Shown: positions 26,487 to 40,242 of the stretch, piece by piece
Numbering within the stretch: the first letter of the stretch is position 1
Layout of the letters: every line of letters starts with the position of its first letter
Source: Straminergon stramineum
Lineage: Eukaryota; Streptophyta; Bryopsida; Hypnales; Calliergonaceae
Length of the DNA: 64,000 nucleotides
Assembly: GCA_963920665.1 (NCBI GenBank)
Contig: OY987264.1
Coordinates: forward strand, 35,382,906-35,446,905
Direction: 5' to 3'
Notes under the pieces: model-generated
Told to the model about the DNA's origin: nothing
Database searches by the model: none
The model's input: the letters and a program-made list of their open reading frames with translations, nothing else
Translations under genes and position numbers: made by a program

Positions 26487-26732
26487 TTAGGGCTTTGTTG
26501 TTCTCCATCCTACTAGTAAAAAATCCATTGAAGGTTTCAAGATTTTATTATTGAAAATATTAGAAATATGGTTCAAAGTGATGATATTTTTTAAAACAAT
26601 TAAATTTAAAAAAAAATTTTATATGAATATTAGAGCTCTAAAACAATGGTTGTTGGTATTGACCTTGGAAAACAAGGTGAACCTCCTATCCTTGAGTTAC
26701 TTTTGCATGTGTGTCCTCATTATGGAGATGAT
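26487..26732 (+). repeat. Diverged repeat, second copy (partner at 24370-24580)
   Basis: Partner of the preceding repeat in the same orientation, about 2.1 kb downstream. The open frame is not conserved between the copies, which argues against a functional gene. Confidence 0.5.
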
Positions 26733-26798
26733 GTAAACTAACATTATGGGGTAGGATGTAGAATGTAATGTCCATGGCGTTATCATAGACTACACCAA

Positions 26799-27051
26799 AG
26801 AAATGAAAAATAAATAGAAAGGAAAGGAAAATAGAAGGGAGATAAAATGAAAAAAGAATGGAAATTGAATTGGAAAGTAAGGAAAAAAAAAAGAAAAGAT
26901 GAATGAAAATAAAAATGTAAAAGAGAGGAAAACAAGAATGAAAAAAGTATTAAAAATTAGAAAAGGGAAGGGAAAAAATAGAATTAAAAAGAAAAGGAAG
27001 TAGGGAAAGAAAATGGGAAAAGGATGGAAAAAAGAAAAGAAAAAATAATTT
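26799..27051 (+). repeat. Purine-rich, almost C-free tract
   Basis: About 250 bases made almost wholly of A and G with scattered T. I count a single C, near 26934. Words such as GGAAA and GAAAAG recur irregularly. Confidence 0.9.
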
Positions 27052-27339
27052 CATATTCATATATGCATTACTGGATTAGGATTTAGGATTGGAGTTTGTA
27101 ATCATTTATATGAATTTGCTTTAAAACATTTGACTAATGGGACATGCTTCCATATTTCATGGATGCAAAAACATTTTTAATTCCATATGCTTCAAATCAT
27201 TTCAATTGTAATATTTATAAATGAATATAATACGAATGAAGTACACTAAAAAATGTAACTGTGCCTATTTTGAAACAATAATAAATCCTACTTGAACTAG
27301 AAGTAGCTTCAACTCATTGAAGCTATAACTGGATGTATG

Positions 27340-30300
27340 AATGAATTTTTCATCATGGATATCCATCTTTCAAAAGTATCTAGAAAAATGGTATAAGTGT
27401 TTGCAATTCATGAACTATTGTTGATCTTTGATAGTAGACACAACCATATTTACAAACTTTGGGCATGTGCACATAATGTACATACCCACTGTAATTTAAT
27501 AGATGTTTTTGTTGTAGTTTGCCCTTGTCTCTAGTGAGACTATTGCACCTAGATCCGGAAAGGGGAACAAGGTCACTGCTTGAATTTGTCCTTTAACTGG
27601 GCCTTTTAACATTACCTATACTCTCCTATTTGTTTCATTGTTCTGTAGTTGGTGCATAATTTACAATTTGTTGTATTCTTTGATTGTTCTTAACATTTGG
27701 AAATGTATCTGGATTTGGTGGCACTAGTTGATCCAACACAATGGTCTTGAAAATCTTAGACATATTGAAGAATTGACATGGTGAAAATGAGGGGCATTTA
27801 TGAAGGCAAAAGCTTGCATGTTGTAGTAGGCAACAATAAAGTTTCCTCCCAATTGAGGTTGGTCTTAGTTATTGAAATTGGTTACACCTCCAGCACTTTA
27901 GGCCAATCAATGATCCACTTACGTTTTGTACCTTCTACACATTGTTCAATGTCGTCCCAACAAAACTAGAAGTCTACCACCACAACTCCTTACTCCCATA
28001 ATCTTCTTTCTACCTCAATAGGTGGGAACTGCGGTTCCTTATTTTCCCCTCACAATTTTGGTGGTGCACTTGATATTTGATCTCCATTGTTAAGCTTGAG
28101 ATTTTGCATTTGATTTGTGGTTGATCTTTGCAATGTGCCACTTTGACATGGTGAAGTCATTTTTGTATGCAATCCTAATATGTTGAGAAATGTTTGCCTT
28201 AGGTTATTTACCTTTGCCATCCAAAGAATTCACAAATAGCACAATGAACCTTAATCAAATACGAGGTTGAGAGAAATTGACTTTGTCTAGTCTATGTGAA
28301 TCTCCCTCATCACCAATTAATGGATACATCTAACTTCTTCTTTGTGCTTCCAAAGATCTCTTCTCCTTCTAAATGTAATATACGAGTTCCCACATCCTCG
28401 ACTCCAGATAACATGTTCAATGTTTCTGCTATTTTCTTTAGATCTCTACTTCGTTTGGCAAATCTCAACTTCAATTTGCCTTTTGATAGACAAGATTCAC
28501 ATCCATGACCTCTAAGGTATATATGGTAGTTCGTCATTTGCATTCAAGCATAGATATTGTTGTTGCCAATGGCGTCAAACAAATTATTTCCTTGATTTCC
28601 AGGCATTTGAAGCCATTAGATGAAATTTAGCTAGTCTATAGGATTGCAAGTTCCCTTGAATTCTTGGACTATGGAAATTCGGCCACAATAGCAAGCTGAA
28701 GTGGTAGTGTGACTACTACATTAGACAATTAAATTTTTTATTTATTTTTAAATTGATATTATTTTAAAAAATATTTTAATATTTTCTTAAAAAATTTAAT
28801 AATTTTTAATTTTGTCTAGTTGTGGTTGGTTCCCAACATGAAGACTAGCTTGAAACAACCCTCCAATTTAGCTGAAAAATATCTAATGCACTTGTTATGA
28901 ATTGTTTTAGATAAATTGCATGATGGCAGGTCCATTATTTCCTCCAAATTCAATTTCTATAAGTCCACATAAGTTTACAAAAGAGTTAGCACTTCAATTT
29001 TAACCCCCCATAGATATCCACATTTCTAGACTTCTATGCCGACTAAATGTGTATTTTCATAAGGTGAAGAACATTCAAAGACATTTTAATATAGAAATAT
29101 ATTATTAGTCTAAAAAAGAGCACTACAATAATCATCCAACTTTATTGGTAAAGGCAAATGGTCACATCCCAAATCTAGGCCCCCCCCAAATGGATTTATT
29201 TATTTAAGGCACCAAAAATAGGGGATCATCAAACACCACAAATACATTAGTCGGATCCAACTACTATATTTGTAGTATCTAGAGGTCCCCTCGTTTTTGA
29301 TAACTTACTCTGTAATTCTCAAAATTTTAGGAAATCAAGCTGAGCCATTTGTATTCACAAATTCATCAATTGAAAATGACACATAAATACATTCAACTAA
29401 GTAGGCACAACATTCTACTACAAAGCATACCTTATAGAATTGAAAAACTTATATCAATTCAGATTACATATGCACTCTTCATGTCCATAAAGCCTCTCCA
29501 TTGCCAATACAGGAAATGCGAGAATGCCAACCAATGGTTTAAGTGATGAAGTGCTTCTTCATTGGCAATTCCAAATGATAGCCACCATGATTGTATTGTG
29601 AGGTAACGTGTCTCTACCTACTCCATAGTCTTTGAATCTTTATATTGTTTACGTAGAGTAATATTTTGCTTTTGGAATGCTTCTTTGATGTGTTTCTATG
29701 TGTGTTTATCAAAAAAACCAATCCAATGCAACAAACAAAACCTTTCACAATTCTCCATTTTCTCATTAGCAAAATCACTACCATAGATAATACAAATTGC
29801 ATTTTAATTGGCTATAGTGCTATTTGCCAAGAGCCCTTTAAAGTTAAGATCAACCACTCTGTGTCATGCCATGACAACATTCAAGCTCCTCCAAAATTGT
29901 ACTTGGATCTTTGTATCTTTGAATTGCATATTGAAATGGTCATCACATTCTTGTAATTGGTATCATACACATGGCAGGTCATTATGGTCTACTCTTTCAT
30001 GCACTTTACGTGGTCAAACATTAACTATGTATTTTGTAAATTCCCTTCTAGTTGCATGTGCCTAACAAGATTCACTCCAAGTGCTTCCAAGTTGTTCAGT
30101 GACCATCTTGAAAATGTAGACTTTCTCTTTGCCTTGGTATGGAAAGACGCTATTGTGTATGTATTTGAATTTCTACCATCTTTTTTCATAGACATAATGT
30201 GGTTAATGACCCCTCCTTGGTTGTTTGAATGGAAAGAAGAAATCACATTCGTATATTTGGATTGCTCAAATATTGGAAGCAATTCATGACCTCCTTGATT

Positions 30301-31770
30301 TTCTACCCCTTCAGAATCTCCTTCTTTCATTCTTTGTTGTGAGACAAATAGTTAGTTAAGAAGTCTTTACTAGAAGAGAGAGCAATTGCTAAGTTGGTGA
30401 CCGTTGGTGTTTTGACCACTTGTTTTGCAATAAATCTACAAATAGTTTCCATAGGAATCTCTATATATGTCCTTTGTGATAGGGTGAGCATACTCACGAA
30501 AGTGAATTGCAGTCCTACTTATTTTTGGGTTATCAATATAAAAATAATATATCTTGGCATCACATGTGCTAAGATACAAAGGTGGTTTCTTGCAAACCTT
30601 ATAAATTAGAGTACAATTTTTACAAGGACTATCCCCAACTACAAAAGAAAAGGATGTATAGCTAGTCCACTCTATTTCATTCTCCTTGGAAGCTCTCTTT
30701 ATGTAATCACAATCTTAATTCTCATAAGCAAGATGACTAGCACAATACAACTTATAGAACTTCAAGTTGTCGGAGTTGTTGATGTTTGCGGTAACCAACT
30801 TGCACCATGGATGTCCATCATACTGCTTGTTCATTCCCTCCAAGTTCTGGGTATCGATAACGACAATGACGAACAGCATGAAGTCGATTCAAAGATGACA
30901 TCACCATCGAACACTACTGAAAGAAATGAAACACAATGGTGCTTCACAATGGATCTAAACACAATGGATGAAATGGAATACAATGGTGCTTCTTTAATTA
31001 GATCCATTGTGAATAATTTGTTTCGAGATCGATGCATAGAGGCCAATCTCCTCAAACATTTTGTAATACTCACTCTATTGATTGGATATAGATGTAATGG
31101 AGGAGGTCTCAATAAATATTGCAAAGGACTTTGTGATGAGGTTCTGGATATTGAGATTACAAGATCTATTTTGCTTGATGCAATTTGGATAGGACATACT
31201 TGTTTTTGAAGAGTCAAGTTAGGAGACTCTCTTTTCGACTCACTAGACACCTCTATGATTGGATCTAATTTCTCTATCTTCACTACATAAAGTACTTCAG
31301 GCTTTTGAAGAACATGGAAAACTTCATGAGGCAGACTTAGTGAAATAACCTGTGTGATATATGGCACATTTGTTCATTGTTGAATTACCTGATTGGTGCC
31401 TGGCTAAGAATCTTAGTTTATGTAGCTAGCATAAATAGAAGGAATCCATCTGCTCTATAATTTCTAGCAGTCAAAAACCAACACTGCCCTCCATCTTCTA
31501 CAAACCTCATAACATGAACAAAATGTTGCACTTCATCGGATTTCAACATCCTTTCTTCTTTAATATAGATGGAAGATTCTACAAATCTAAGACGAATGTG
31601 GAGAAAGTGACTGAGTACTCTAGTAAGACCTCCATCATTTATAGAAAATAGAAGGGGAACCTTATGTCCATCTAGTTGAATGCAAGCCATGATCCTAATC
31701 CCTGTAGAGAGTATTGACAATGAGAGCAAGGTAAGGTAACTACACAAAAATGCATCAAAATAAACAATTT
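27340..31770 (-). pseudogene. Decayed coding-like region, unassigned
   Basis: Several minus-strand frames read like protein but are broken by stops: 31747-31418 (109 codons), 31367-30831 (178 codons), 30330-30025 (101 codons), 28543-28310 (77 codons). Their base composition is less AT-rich than the flanks. A stretch near 27480-27390 reads CTCPKF, then after a stop CKHLY, a CxC...CxH spacing like a SWIM zinc finger as found in MULE-type transposases and ZSWIM proteins. I could not identify a reverse transcriptase, integrase or transposase core. It may be one decayed mobile element or several fragments. Confidence 0.3.
28712..28820. repeat. AT-rich hairpin-forming segment
   Basis: TTAGACAATTAAATTTTTTA at the left pairs with the reverse complement of the right end (CTAGACAAAATTAAAAATTA). 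The middle, ATATTATTTTAAAAAATATT, is itself near-palindromic. Possible small MITE; no clear target duplication. Confidence 0.4.
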
Positions 31771-34200
31771 AACATTATTCCTATGATTAAATTGACTCAT
31801 TTTTTTTTATTGAATATTGTAGTAAGATTCTCAATTTTTTTGGTATTCTATAGACACCAAACAAATAAACTATGAATTTTCAAGGGACAAAAATCAGTGT
31901 ACATAAAAACAACCTTTTGCTTTCATGAATAGAGGTTGTACATTTTAGGCAAGAATCTGTAGGGGTGTAGTTATCTTACATGTGGTTAAGCATGGTTGGA
32001 GATTAGCATCTAAAGGACTAAGGAGTCTACTTTGAGTTTTTTGAGAAATTAGACAAGTTCTATTTACTTCATAATTTGGAATTTCAACATGAAATCTTTT
32101 AGGATGGATGATCCTACTTTACATATAGAGTTTTGTTACACATCATTCTGATAAATATTGCAAAAATTATATGATTTTAAAATTTCTATGTCAAATGCCT
32201 CAAATGGGGTAGCTAAAAATATATTATAAAAGAAGATTAATTATTTTTATTTAATTGTTTAGATTGATACCTACACAAAAATATTTGAACCATTCAATTT
32301 TGAACACCAAGATGAAAGTTATGATTTTACCATTTTGTTGGCAATGAAGGTATAAAAACACATAAAGTTGTATTTTTAACTCAAGTTTGAAAATTATTAA
32401 ATGAAAACAAAAACAAAGAATATTGATGTTGTTTTCTAGAACACTCTCACTATTGGATTTGCAATTCTCAAAATGTCAAAGTTATTAGTGACTTTGGTTT
32501 TCTTTCATCAAGCATCACCTTCCACTTTCTAGTTTTATAAAAGATGAATATAAAAGTAGTTTTGGTAAAAAAACCCTTATATTCTCTACCTAATTTTCAA
32601 TATATTGATTCAAATGCTTAAGTTATGGAAGTATCGAGCATCCATGATTTTTTCTAAAAATGTCAAAAGACAAAACTTCACCTTTTGGGATCATTGAACT
32701 TGAAATGGGTGTGGATTTTCACTCTAAAATTTTAGATGGATGTACTTGGACTGTAACTAAAGTATCCTAAGATTAGATTTTTCATAGAATAAATATACAT
32801 GAAGCTAAGGTTTTAGCCTTGTTTTGGATACAAGTATTTTGAAGCAATTGTAAACCTCAAAATACCAAGCCCTTTAGGAAATAGTATAACAAGTTTGGCG
32901 CTATGAAACATGCCAATTTAAGTAATTTGATTGTTCATATTAAATAGTGTAAATACTTCTTGAAGACTTTGAGATATTTGTATCATGTAAAATAGTAGAA
33001 AAAAATATTATAAGGATTGTAAAGTTCCTAATTGTATTCATTTTAGTCATTTTTGTTTGTCATTTTGTTGTTCTTTTGCTCCAAGTTGGCAATCCAGTTT
33101 ATCAAATTTGTGTTTAAGTTGGTAAATTAATATGTGAAGTATCTATTTGGTAGCCATTCTTTGTCAATTTTGGTAGAGTAGGCTGGCTACTTAAGTGGAG
33201 GTGATTGCTGTGCCAACTTTGATGTGAGGGTGTAAGTTTGAGTTTACGGTCATGTCCTTCCTTCTTTCTCTCCAAATTTCAATGTTGTCTTAATCTCGAC
33301 CCTCTTGCTAGACCCAAGGCTTGGGAATTAAATGACAACAAACTTGATCCAATAAGTTGTAGAAAATGATGTCCTCTTGTTTGTCATCTTCATGCATTAC
33401 TTGCTGCTAGGCTACTAATTTGTTTCTCCATGCCTCCATATTTGTGCAATAGTATTGTAATGCTAACGTTCTCTTCAACCCAACAATTTCACCCTTGCAC
33501 TCTTGTTGATTATTCTATACAACTTCAAAAGCATTGTCAATACTACAAAATGGCAAGGGATGAAGCAAGTGCTTTAAAATATTCTAGTTTGAAATTATTA
33601 AAAGATACAACAAGGACAAATTGGAATTGAAAAATTAACCCTTAAATATTTGAGGACTTTTCCTAGCTTCTTTGATTTTTGCTCTACATTGAATAAAAAG
33701 GCAGAACTTTGATTAATTGCTTCAAATTTTTTTGAATTGTTACCATACATATTCAAACTAGACTTGTTACAAATCACATGGAAAAAGAAAACACAACAAT
33801 ATCACTTATAGACTAAAAGATTATAATGTTTGATCATGAGGGTGTTCAAATTGTGAAAGTCATGTGAAGGCGCCCAATCCTCTTTTCATGTGCATGTCAA
33901 AACAAAAAAATTGATCACCAAAAAAATATAAGGTTAGAAGTCATTAAATGTAGAACCCCTATCAATTTATGATTGCTCAAAATCTACTCTACACTTTTTT
34001 CAAATGAATTCCTCATGTAATTTTTTCCAACAACCACTACTATATTTGAGGCTCATTCTAATAGCTTTCAACCCTAGAAAATCATGATTAATTTTGCAAT
34101 GGTATCACTTGCACAAAATCTTGAATACAAAAATCATAGTCATTCTGATTGGAAATTGGATTTTTGATTCTAAAACTTGACTTCAATAATATATTTTCAA
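31770..34200. other. AT-rich DNA between the decayed region and the P450 promoter
   Basis: No gene or repeat recognised. Composition becomes balanced after about 34.2 kb, approaching the P450 gene. Confidence 0.4.
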
Positions 34201-34779
34201 AAAATTGAAATATTCTTGAACAGTGACAGGCATGTTTGGGGGGAAACAAATGAAACGGAATTTCATTGCAAAAAAGTACGGAGTAGCACAATACCTCCAG
34301 CCATAAAGTGGCCTGGACCGAGAGGCAAAAAGCAACCAACCAACAATCTAACAATGTTAGAAACCCAGCAGACAGTCAATGACATAACGAGCACGAAACA
34401 ACTCGATCTACAACGAACAACCTGCAAGAAGAAATCAGAGTTCATGATCACCATGACTGTCCTGCTCCAAATCTCTTCTTGGGAAACTTAAGTTGACTTC
34501 AAGCTAGCTCCAGATCAACTCTCTCAACAGTAAGATGACATTCTCCCAGAAACTCATCAACCAGTTATATATTGAATTTCGAACACCAGGCTGCCTTCAC
34601 AGAAGATCGCCTTTAGTTATCATGCATTGACTGACCAGGAATTGAACCTTGAAAGCTGAACGAACGACAGATCGATGGCCGGCATGGTCATCTAGCTGCG
34701 GCGTTGACAATGGCATGATGTATGTACTGGACTGGAAGTTTGGGTCGCATGCAGTCTAGTACCTGTCCCGCGTGCTTCG

Positions 34780-34850
34780 TTGACCGCTTCAATTCGTATG
34801 TTCACATAGAATTCATACCGTCTTACTGAAATAATTCCTCTACAAATAGC
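34780..34850 (+). promoter_or_regulatory. Putative P450 promoter: W-box-like TTGACC and weak TATA-like site
   Basis: TTGACC (W-box core) lies near 34782. TACAAATAG, a weak TATA-like match, lies near 34841, about 190 bases before the P450 start codon. The composition shifts from AT-rich to balanced just upstream of this point (about 34.2 kb). This is suggestive only. Confidence 0.25.
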
Positions 34851-35030
34851 TAGAACCTGCACAAGATTGTCATTACTTCACAGAGCTTCACTTCGATTCC
34901 GCCTAGCCTTCAGTACTCAGCGTGCAGCAGACTGCGGATCGAGCCAGGCTGCACTATTTTGTGTTTCGAGAGAGATCTTGATTATTTTCCTTTTCATTTG
35001 CAGAGTCTGTACTGATTGTGTAGGAAGGCG

Positions 35031-38000
35031 ATGGAAGAATGGGGAACATGGCTTGTGGAGAGGATGAGCAACCTCACGGTGGTTTCTGTAGTTTTCAGCA
35101 CCGTCTTGGCTTCCCTTCTGTGGGCGATAGCAGATCGCTGGGTGCTGCGCAGAGGACGCAAAGGCCCCGTGCACTGGCCCATTCTAGGTACCATCAGCTT
35201 CATCCGTTTCGATCGCTCACTGCATAAATAAATAATTTCTGTTCTCTTCATCTTTGGGTTGTGCAGGCTATAGTCTGGATCGATATGGAAGCCATGCTAT
35301 TATGCCATACTTAACTAAGTTTGGAAAATTAATTAAAAGTCTAAAAATAATAATCCAAAATAAAATCTACACAGAGCATCGGAAGGGAGATCTCTCGATG
35401 TTTTGCAAACATAGTCCATAATTACATGAAATAGTCTAAATTTAGTTAAATATGGAAGCCTTTGGTTTTGAAGAAATTAGTTATCTCTTTCTGTAGGGTA
35501 GTTGTTTTGAGATTTTGATCCTGAAGGTTGGGGTTCGTAATTGTAGTCTGATGGATATAATTTTGGTGCATATGATCGGGTTGTTAGGGGCGACGGTGGA
35601 AGTGCTACGAAATTATCACCAATTAAACGACTGGACGGTGTTTTATTTCCTCCGAGACGGGCTCACTTTTGACTGCAAAACGGCGAATGCGAACTTCATC
35701 TTTACGGCTGACCCTGCTAATGTGGAATATGTAGTCAAGACCAACTTTGCGAACTACCCGAAGGTAAGACCGTTGAATTTGCTGCATTTTCAGTGGCCTA
35801 TAGCACATTTTAGGACCAAACCTGTCCATTAGTGTTATTATTTGATCGATAGCACTTTTCGGATAATTCAGTGAGCACGATGCAAGTTCTTTTCTCCTGG
35901 GAAATTTCACGGGATGAGCAGATACTGTATACTGCATCTTCCTGTTATTCTTTAGTTTTCATTTCACCTTTTTTCCACAGTGCCATGGAATTGCAAAGCT
36001 AGAGAATCGAATAGAGCCCAAAATTTCATATTCAATTTGTTAAATTGCATAGTTGTAATATGAAAATGGGGGCTATGGAATTGGGGTTATGGACTTTTTG
36101 GATTCCTCTGGTGCTGGCTCCATGTTTTTCACTCGTTTGGCGATATACATATGGCATTCAAAATCTTTTATTTCCTTGAGAGTGCGTAACAGCGCAATTA
36201 TCGTTTGCTTCACACTGAGTACGTATATTCACAGCCTTTCATTTTCTTGAGTGCTCAAAGACGAGATGGCAAGTTTTTGAATTGTTGCTAGTATATTCAG
36301 GGGAAAGTGTTCCACGAAAATTTTGATATATTTCTGGGAGATGGCATTTTCAACGTCGATGGGGAGAGCTGGAAGCAGCAGCGCAAGACGGCAAGCTTTG
36401 AATTTGCTTCCAGAAAGCTGCGAGATGTCAGCACTGTGGTCTTTCGTGATTACTCCGTGAAAGTTGCATTTATCATCACCAACGCTTCTAGAACGCAGCA
36501 GCCACTAGACCTGCAGGTCAGCTTCCCGATCTAACTTTTGAATGAGCTTAGCTTGGGGTTCACCATTGACATTTGGAAACTAGGAGAAAAAATGAAGCCA
36601 CAATGAAGTAAAATGATTCAGTGTGATAAAAATCACAAATCACTTGAAGAACAAAATAGAGTCACTCTTGAGATTACACTTAAAGAATATTCTTAAACTA
36701 TATCGAAAATGTTATCTACATTATGGGAACATTAATTTTAAAGCTTTACAGCAGCTATATGTATATCCTTCAAACTGCCCCGGCCTTCTTGACAGGTACG
36801 GTGTTGCCATTAGGTACAAGGAAGTGATCCCAGCAGTTTATAACTAGAATTCATTCCCTACAGCAACGTTTGGAGCAACATTACTGATAACACGAAATCG
36901 TGATTGCAAATTTGACATTCAACGTTGCTACTAAACGTTGTCGTCAGTGAGCAACGTATTGGATCATTTTGCTGGAAAACATTGCATGTTTTCTGTTCCA
37001 AACATGTACCAAAATTAGCATGTTTGTAAAAAGACGTTGCTTAAGCATGTTCAAAGACTTTGAATGTTACTAAAAGCGTTGCTAAATAAATTCTAGTCAG
37101 GGCGGCCTGAGCTTTTGAGTTTGAAGACCTGTGTCAGCATGTGTTGATTGCAATGCTCGTTGACATTGCAGGACTTGTTCCTGAGGTTAACGATGGCTTC
37201 TTCCTTCAAAATTATTTTCGGGTACGAGATTGACACTCTGAAGTCGGAGCTCCCAGACTTGCCATTCACCAAGGCGTTTGATATCGCAAATGAGATCACT
37301 TCCAAAAGGTTTATGAATCCCTTTTGGAAGCTGCAGCGAGCCCTCAACGTGGGCAACGAGGCTGTTATGGTGACCAGTGCAAAGGAGATGAACGATTTCA
37401 TTTACAATATCATTAAAGTGAGAAAATCGGAGCTGACGGTGAACACAAAAGGTCTTGAGAAAGAGAATCTTCGTACTTCAGTAAGTGTGCTTTAACTTTC
37501 TTTTAGAGTTGCTCTTTCAGAGTCTTCCCAAATCTAATATATCAAGTGAGGTTTTTGTTGAACCCAAAGACTTGCAAAGATGTGAAGATAGAAGGTTACA
37601 ATCTTCAATACTTACTTGAGAAATCCAGAAATTAAGTCCATAGACATAGTTCTATTGTCACACTGTCAATTTTGTTAAATTGATGGAATTCCAAGACTTC
37701 GGCACTTATTGGGTGCGGCCTGAAACGTGACTCTTTACCAGTCCTAGTTTATGGAGCTTTGTGGCGTCACCATTTTTGGTGCCGAAACTCATGTCAATTA
37801 TCGAAATTGACAATTTCATTCCATATACATTTAACAAAATTTTAGCTAGTCCTACTGTATGTTCCAAAACCTCCATCATTCTCATGCTGACATACAGTAC
37901 GTCCCATCATCCAGGGGAAGAGCGACCTCTTCACCAGGTTCATGCTCTTGAACGAGGAAGGAGGAGAGCAGCAATTCACAGACAAGAACTTTCGTGATAC

Positions 38001-40010
38001 TCTACTGAATTTTTTATTGGCCGGAAGAGACAGCACAGCCCTCACTTTATCATGGTTTGTATACATGATCACAATGCACCCTCATGTTGGGGACAAAATT
38101 TTCCAGGAGCTTCTTGCTCTAGACACCGAGTTACAAGCTGTGAATATCACTGACAACAAATCTGAGCCCGAGACATTAGGTGGAGAAGATGACTTCAACC
38201 AACGAATTTTGCGGTTCTCCGAGTTACTCACTTTTGACAGCCTTCTCAAGTTGCATTATCTTCATGCCTGCATCATGGAGACCTTGCGTCTTTATCCTGC
38301 TGCACCTCTGGTAACTGAATCGATCATTCTCTCACTGCACCCTGATGCACCCTCATTGAGATTCCTTACATTAGGGATTAATGGACTAGCATAGTTTGTT
38401 TGTTTGTTTGTTTTCCATCCAAAAATTGAGGGCCCAGGCACAGACTCCCAGATGGCTCAATAGAGAGCTAGGAATATGAGGAAATGTCACACAGTATTCA
38501 TGCCATTCCAGACACATAATTGAATTTGTCATGATTTCTTTTGAAATCTTTTCCCATTCGATCGATTCTCAGACCACAGGTCTTGAACTTACTCCGACCG
38601 ACATCCATCCCCAGGACTAACTTGTGAATGTGTGCAGAATGGGAAATGTGCAGCAGCTGATGACGTCCTTCCTGATGGGACCGCAGTAAAGAAAGGCAAC
38701 ATGGTTATGTACCTGCCTTATGCAATGGGGCGAATGCCTGCTTTATGGGGCCCGGACGCAACAGAATTCAAGCCCGAGAGGTGGCTTGTAGATGGGGTTG
38801 TCCAGCCGGAATCTCCCTTCAAATTTACTGCTTTTCAAGTAAGCCAACACATCTTTATTTAATTGCCACTTCGATATTCAATCTGCAAACCCTCCCAGCC
38901 TCAGATGTTGCAACACTTAGTGTCGAGTTAGTACTGATCAGTTATTAGTATAACGTACTGTGCGTAACATCAAACTTGGCTTTCATAATCTCAATGAGGG
39001 TTGACTGTTGAAGAGCTGGGTTATACAGATTGAACCATAACCACCTCTGTCCGTGAGTCCGGGTTTCTAGTTTAACACTCAATTTCTCCAGATCTGTCTT
39101 CTTTGCGGCTAATTTTTGAATTGCTCAAAATTGGATCACTCTCCATGAGGTTATGTCAGGTAGTCTAAAATTCTATAGTTGCGGACAAGTACAAGACATC
39201 CATAATTAAGGTAGAATGGCCCAATCTAGCCACAAGTTGGGGTCAGCCCGTCGTGCCAAGTTTCTTCTTGTGATGTACTATACATGTGTGGAGTGAATTA
39301 TTTGTTCACAACAAGAGGAATCTTGTTTGAAATGGGGGCTTACCCAAACTTTTGATCGTAGTGGATTTCCTACCTTACCTTCACATGCTTTATTTTCCAC
39401 CTCTAAGGTAGGGACAACTAAAATTGCTACTTTCTCTGCTATGAACAATTCCTATTTTGAGATTGGTGAAAATTTTATATTTTCTCATTGGCAAACAATT
39501 AGAGATTTCAATGCACCAAAGAACATGTCATCTAGATACAATATGCAAAAGTTATGAAGGGTCAAAGTTGTTTCAATTGGTAGATGTTACGTTCTAAAAT
39601 TGCCCCTTCAAGAATAGGTTCATATTGATTTTAGGAAATGTACTCAGCGTGAACATATGATTAAATAATATGACACTTTTAGGCACATGGCACCCTACTT
39701 AGGCTCCAAGTTTGTACATTATTATATTTTGAAGGTATGTTCGTTTGCTCTACTGTATTTTATTAGTTCATGTTTAGTATGGTTGAATAACCATCTAACG
39801 TTAATGGTGGACATTGTAATGCAGGCCGGACCTCGTGTTTGTCTTGGAAAGGACTCGACCATGCTACAACTGCGAATGACTCTTGCTCTTCTATGCCGGT
39901 TCTTCAAGTTCCACCTAGAACCAAGTTGTGTTGTCAAATACCGCCAAATGGCTGTCTTACTGTTGGCTAATGGTTTACATGTCAAGATAGCCAAGCGCTG
40001 TGATCAGTAG
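35031..40010 (+). CDS. Cytochrome P450, CYP704-like (putative fatty-acid omega-hydroxylase)
   Basis: Haem-thiolate monooxygenase, ER-anchored. CYP704 enzymes hydroxylate long-chain fatty acids; CYP704B members act in sporopollenin formation. Exons: 35031-35187, 35588-35763, 36301-36516, 37172-37480, 37915-38310, 38638-38838, 39825-40010. All introns are GT-AG and phases agree, giving 546 residues, a normal length. Seen: N-terminal hydrophobic anchor about 14-33 followed by a basic and Pro segment (KGPVHWP), WKQQRK (C-helix) in exon 3, I-helix AGRDST at 322-327, K-helix ExxR at E408-R411 (ETLRLYP), PERW at 464-467, and haem loop FQAGPRVCLG with Cys491, split by the last intron. CYP704-like features are the ILGATVE start of exon 2, GDGIFNVDGE and the extended acidic insert in exon 5. 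A same-frame TTG lies upstream, but the first ATG is at 35031. Family assignment is by recall of motifs; the subfamily is not settled. Confidence 0.93.
36843..37097. mobile_element. MITE in P450 intron 3, about 255 bp
   Basis: Left end ACTAGAATTCATT...GCAACGTTT; right end, reverse-complemented, ACTAGAATTTATTTAGCAAC. The words GCAACGTT and AACGTTGC recur inside at 36937-36975. The ACTAGAA terminus resembles the two CACTA MITEs of the window with the first bases lost. No clean target duplication is left. Confidence 0.6.
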
Positions 40011-40242
40011 ATATTTGAACTCAATGTATAGATACATGAACTCAATCTGTGTATTCTACTATACATTAGAGCATTGTTTGTTCATCACCCAAGTTGTAGT
40101 TCTTAAGTTATAATTTTATCAGTATTCCTCACCATAATTATTGGTGCAACGGTTTCTTCAATATTCCTACAATGGATAGCATTTGAAACTCTAGTAGTTG
40201 GATGGTTTCTCAAGTGAAAAATTGTAGATCATGATACCTTAA

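Noticed and set aside
29540..30330. Retroelement gag
   Set aside because: Some minus-strand frames looked gag-like in composition, but no zinc knuckle, protease or reverse transcriptase motif was found nearby, so only an unassigned decayed region is reported.
35016..35030. Upstream start for the P450
   Set aside because: The codon at 35016 is TTG, not ATG; the first in-frame ATG is 35031, next to a typical membrane anchor.
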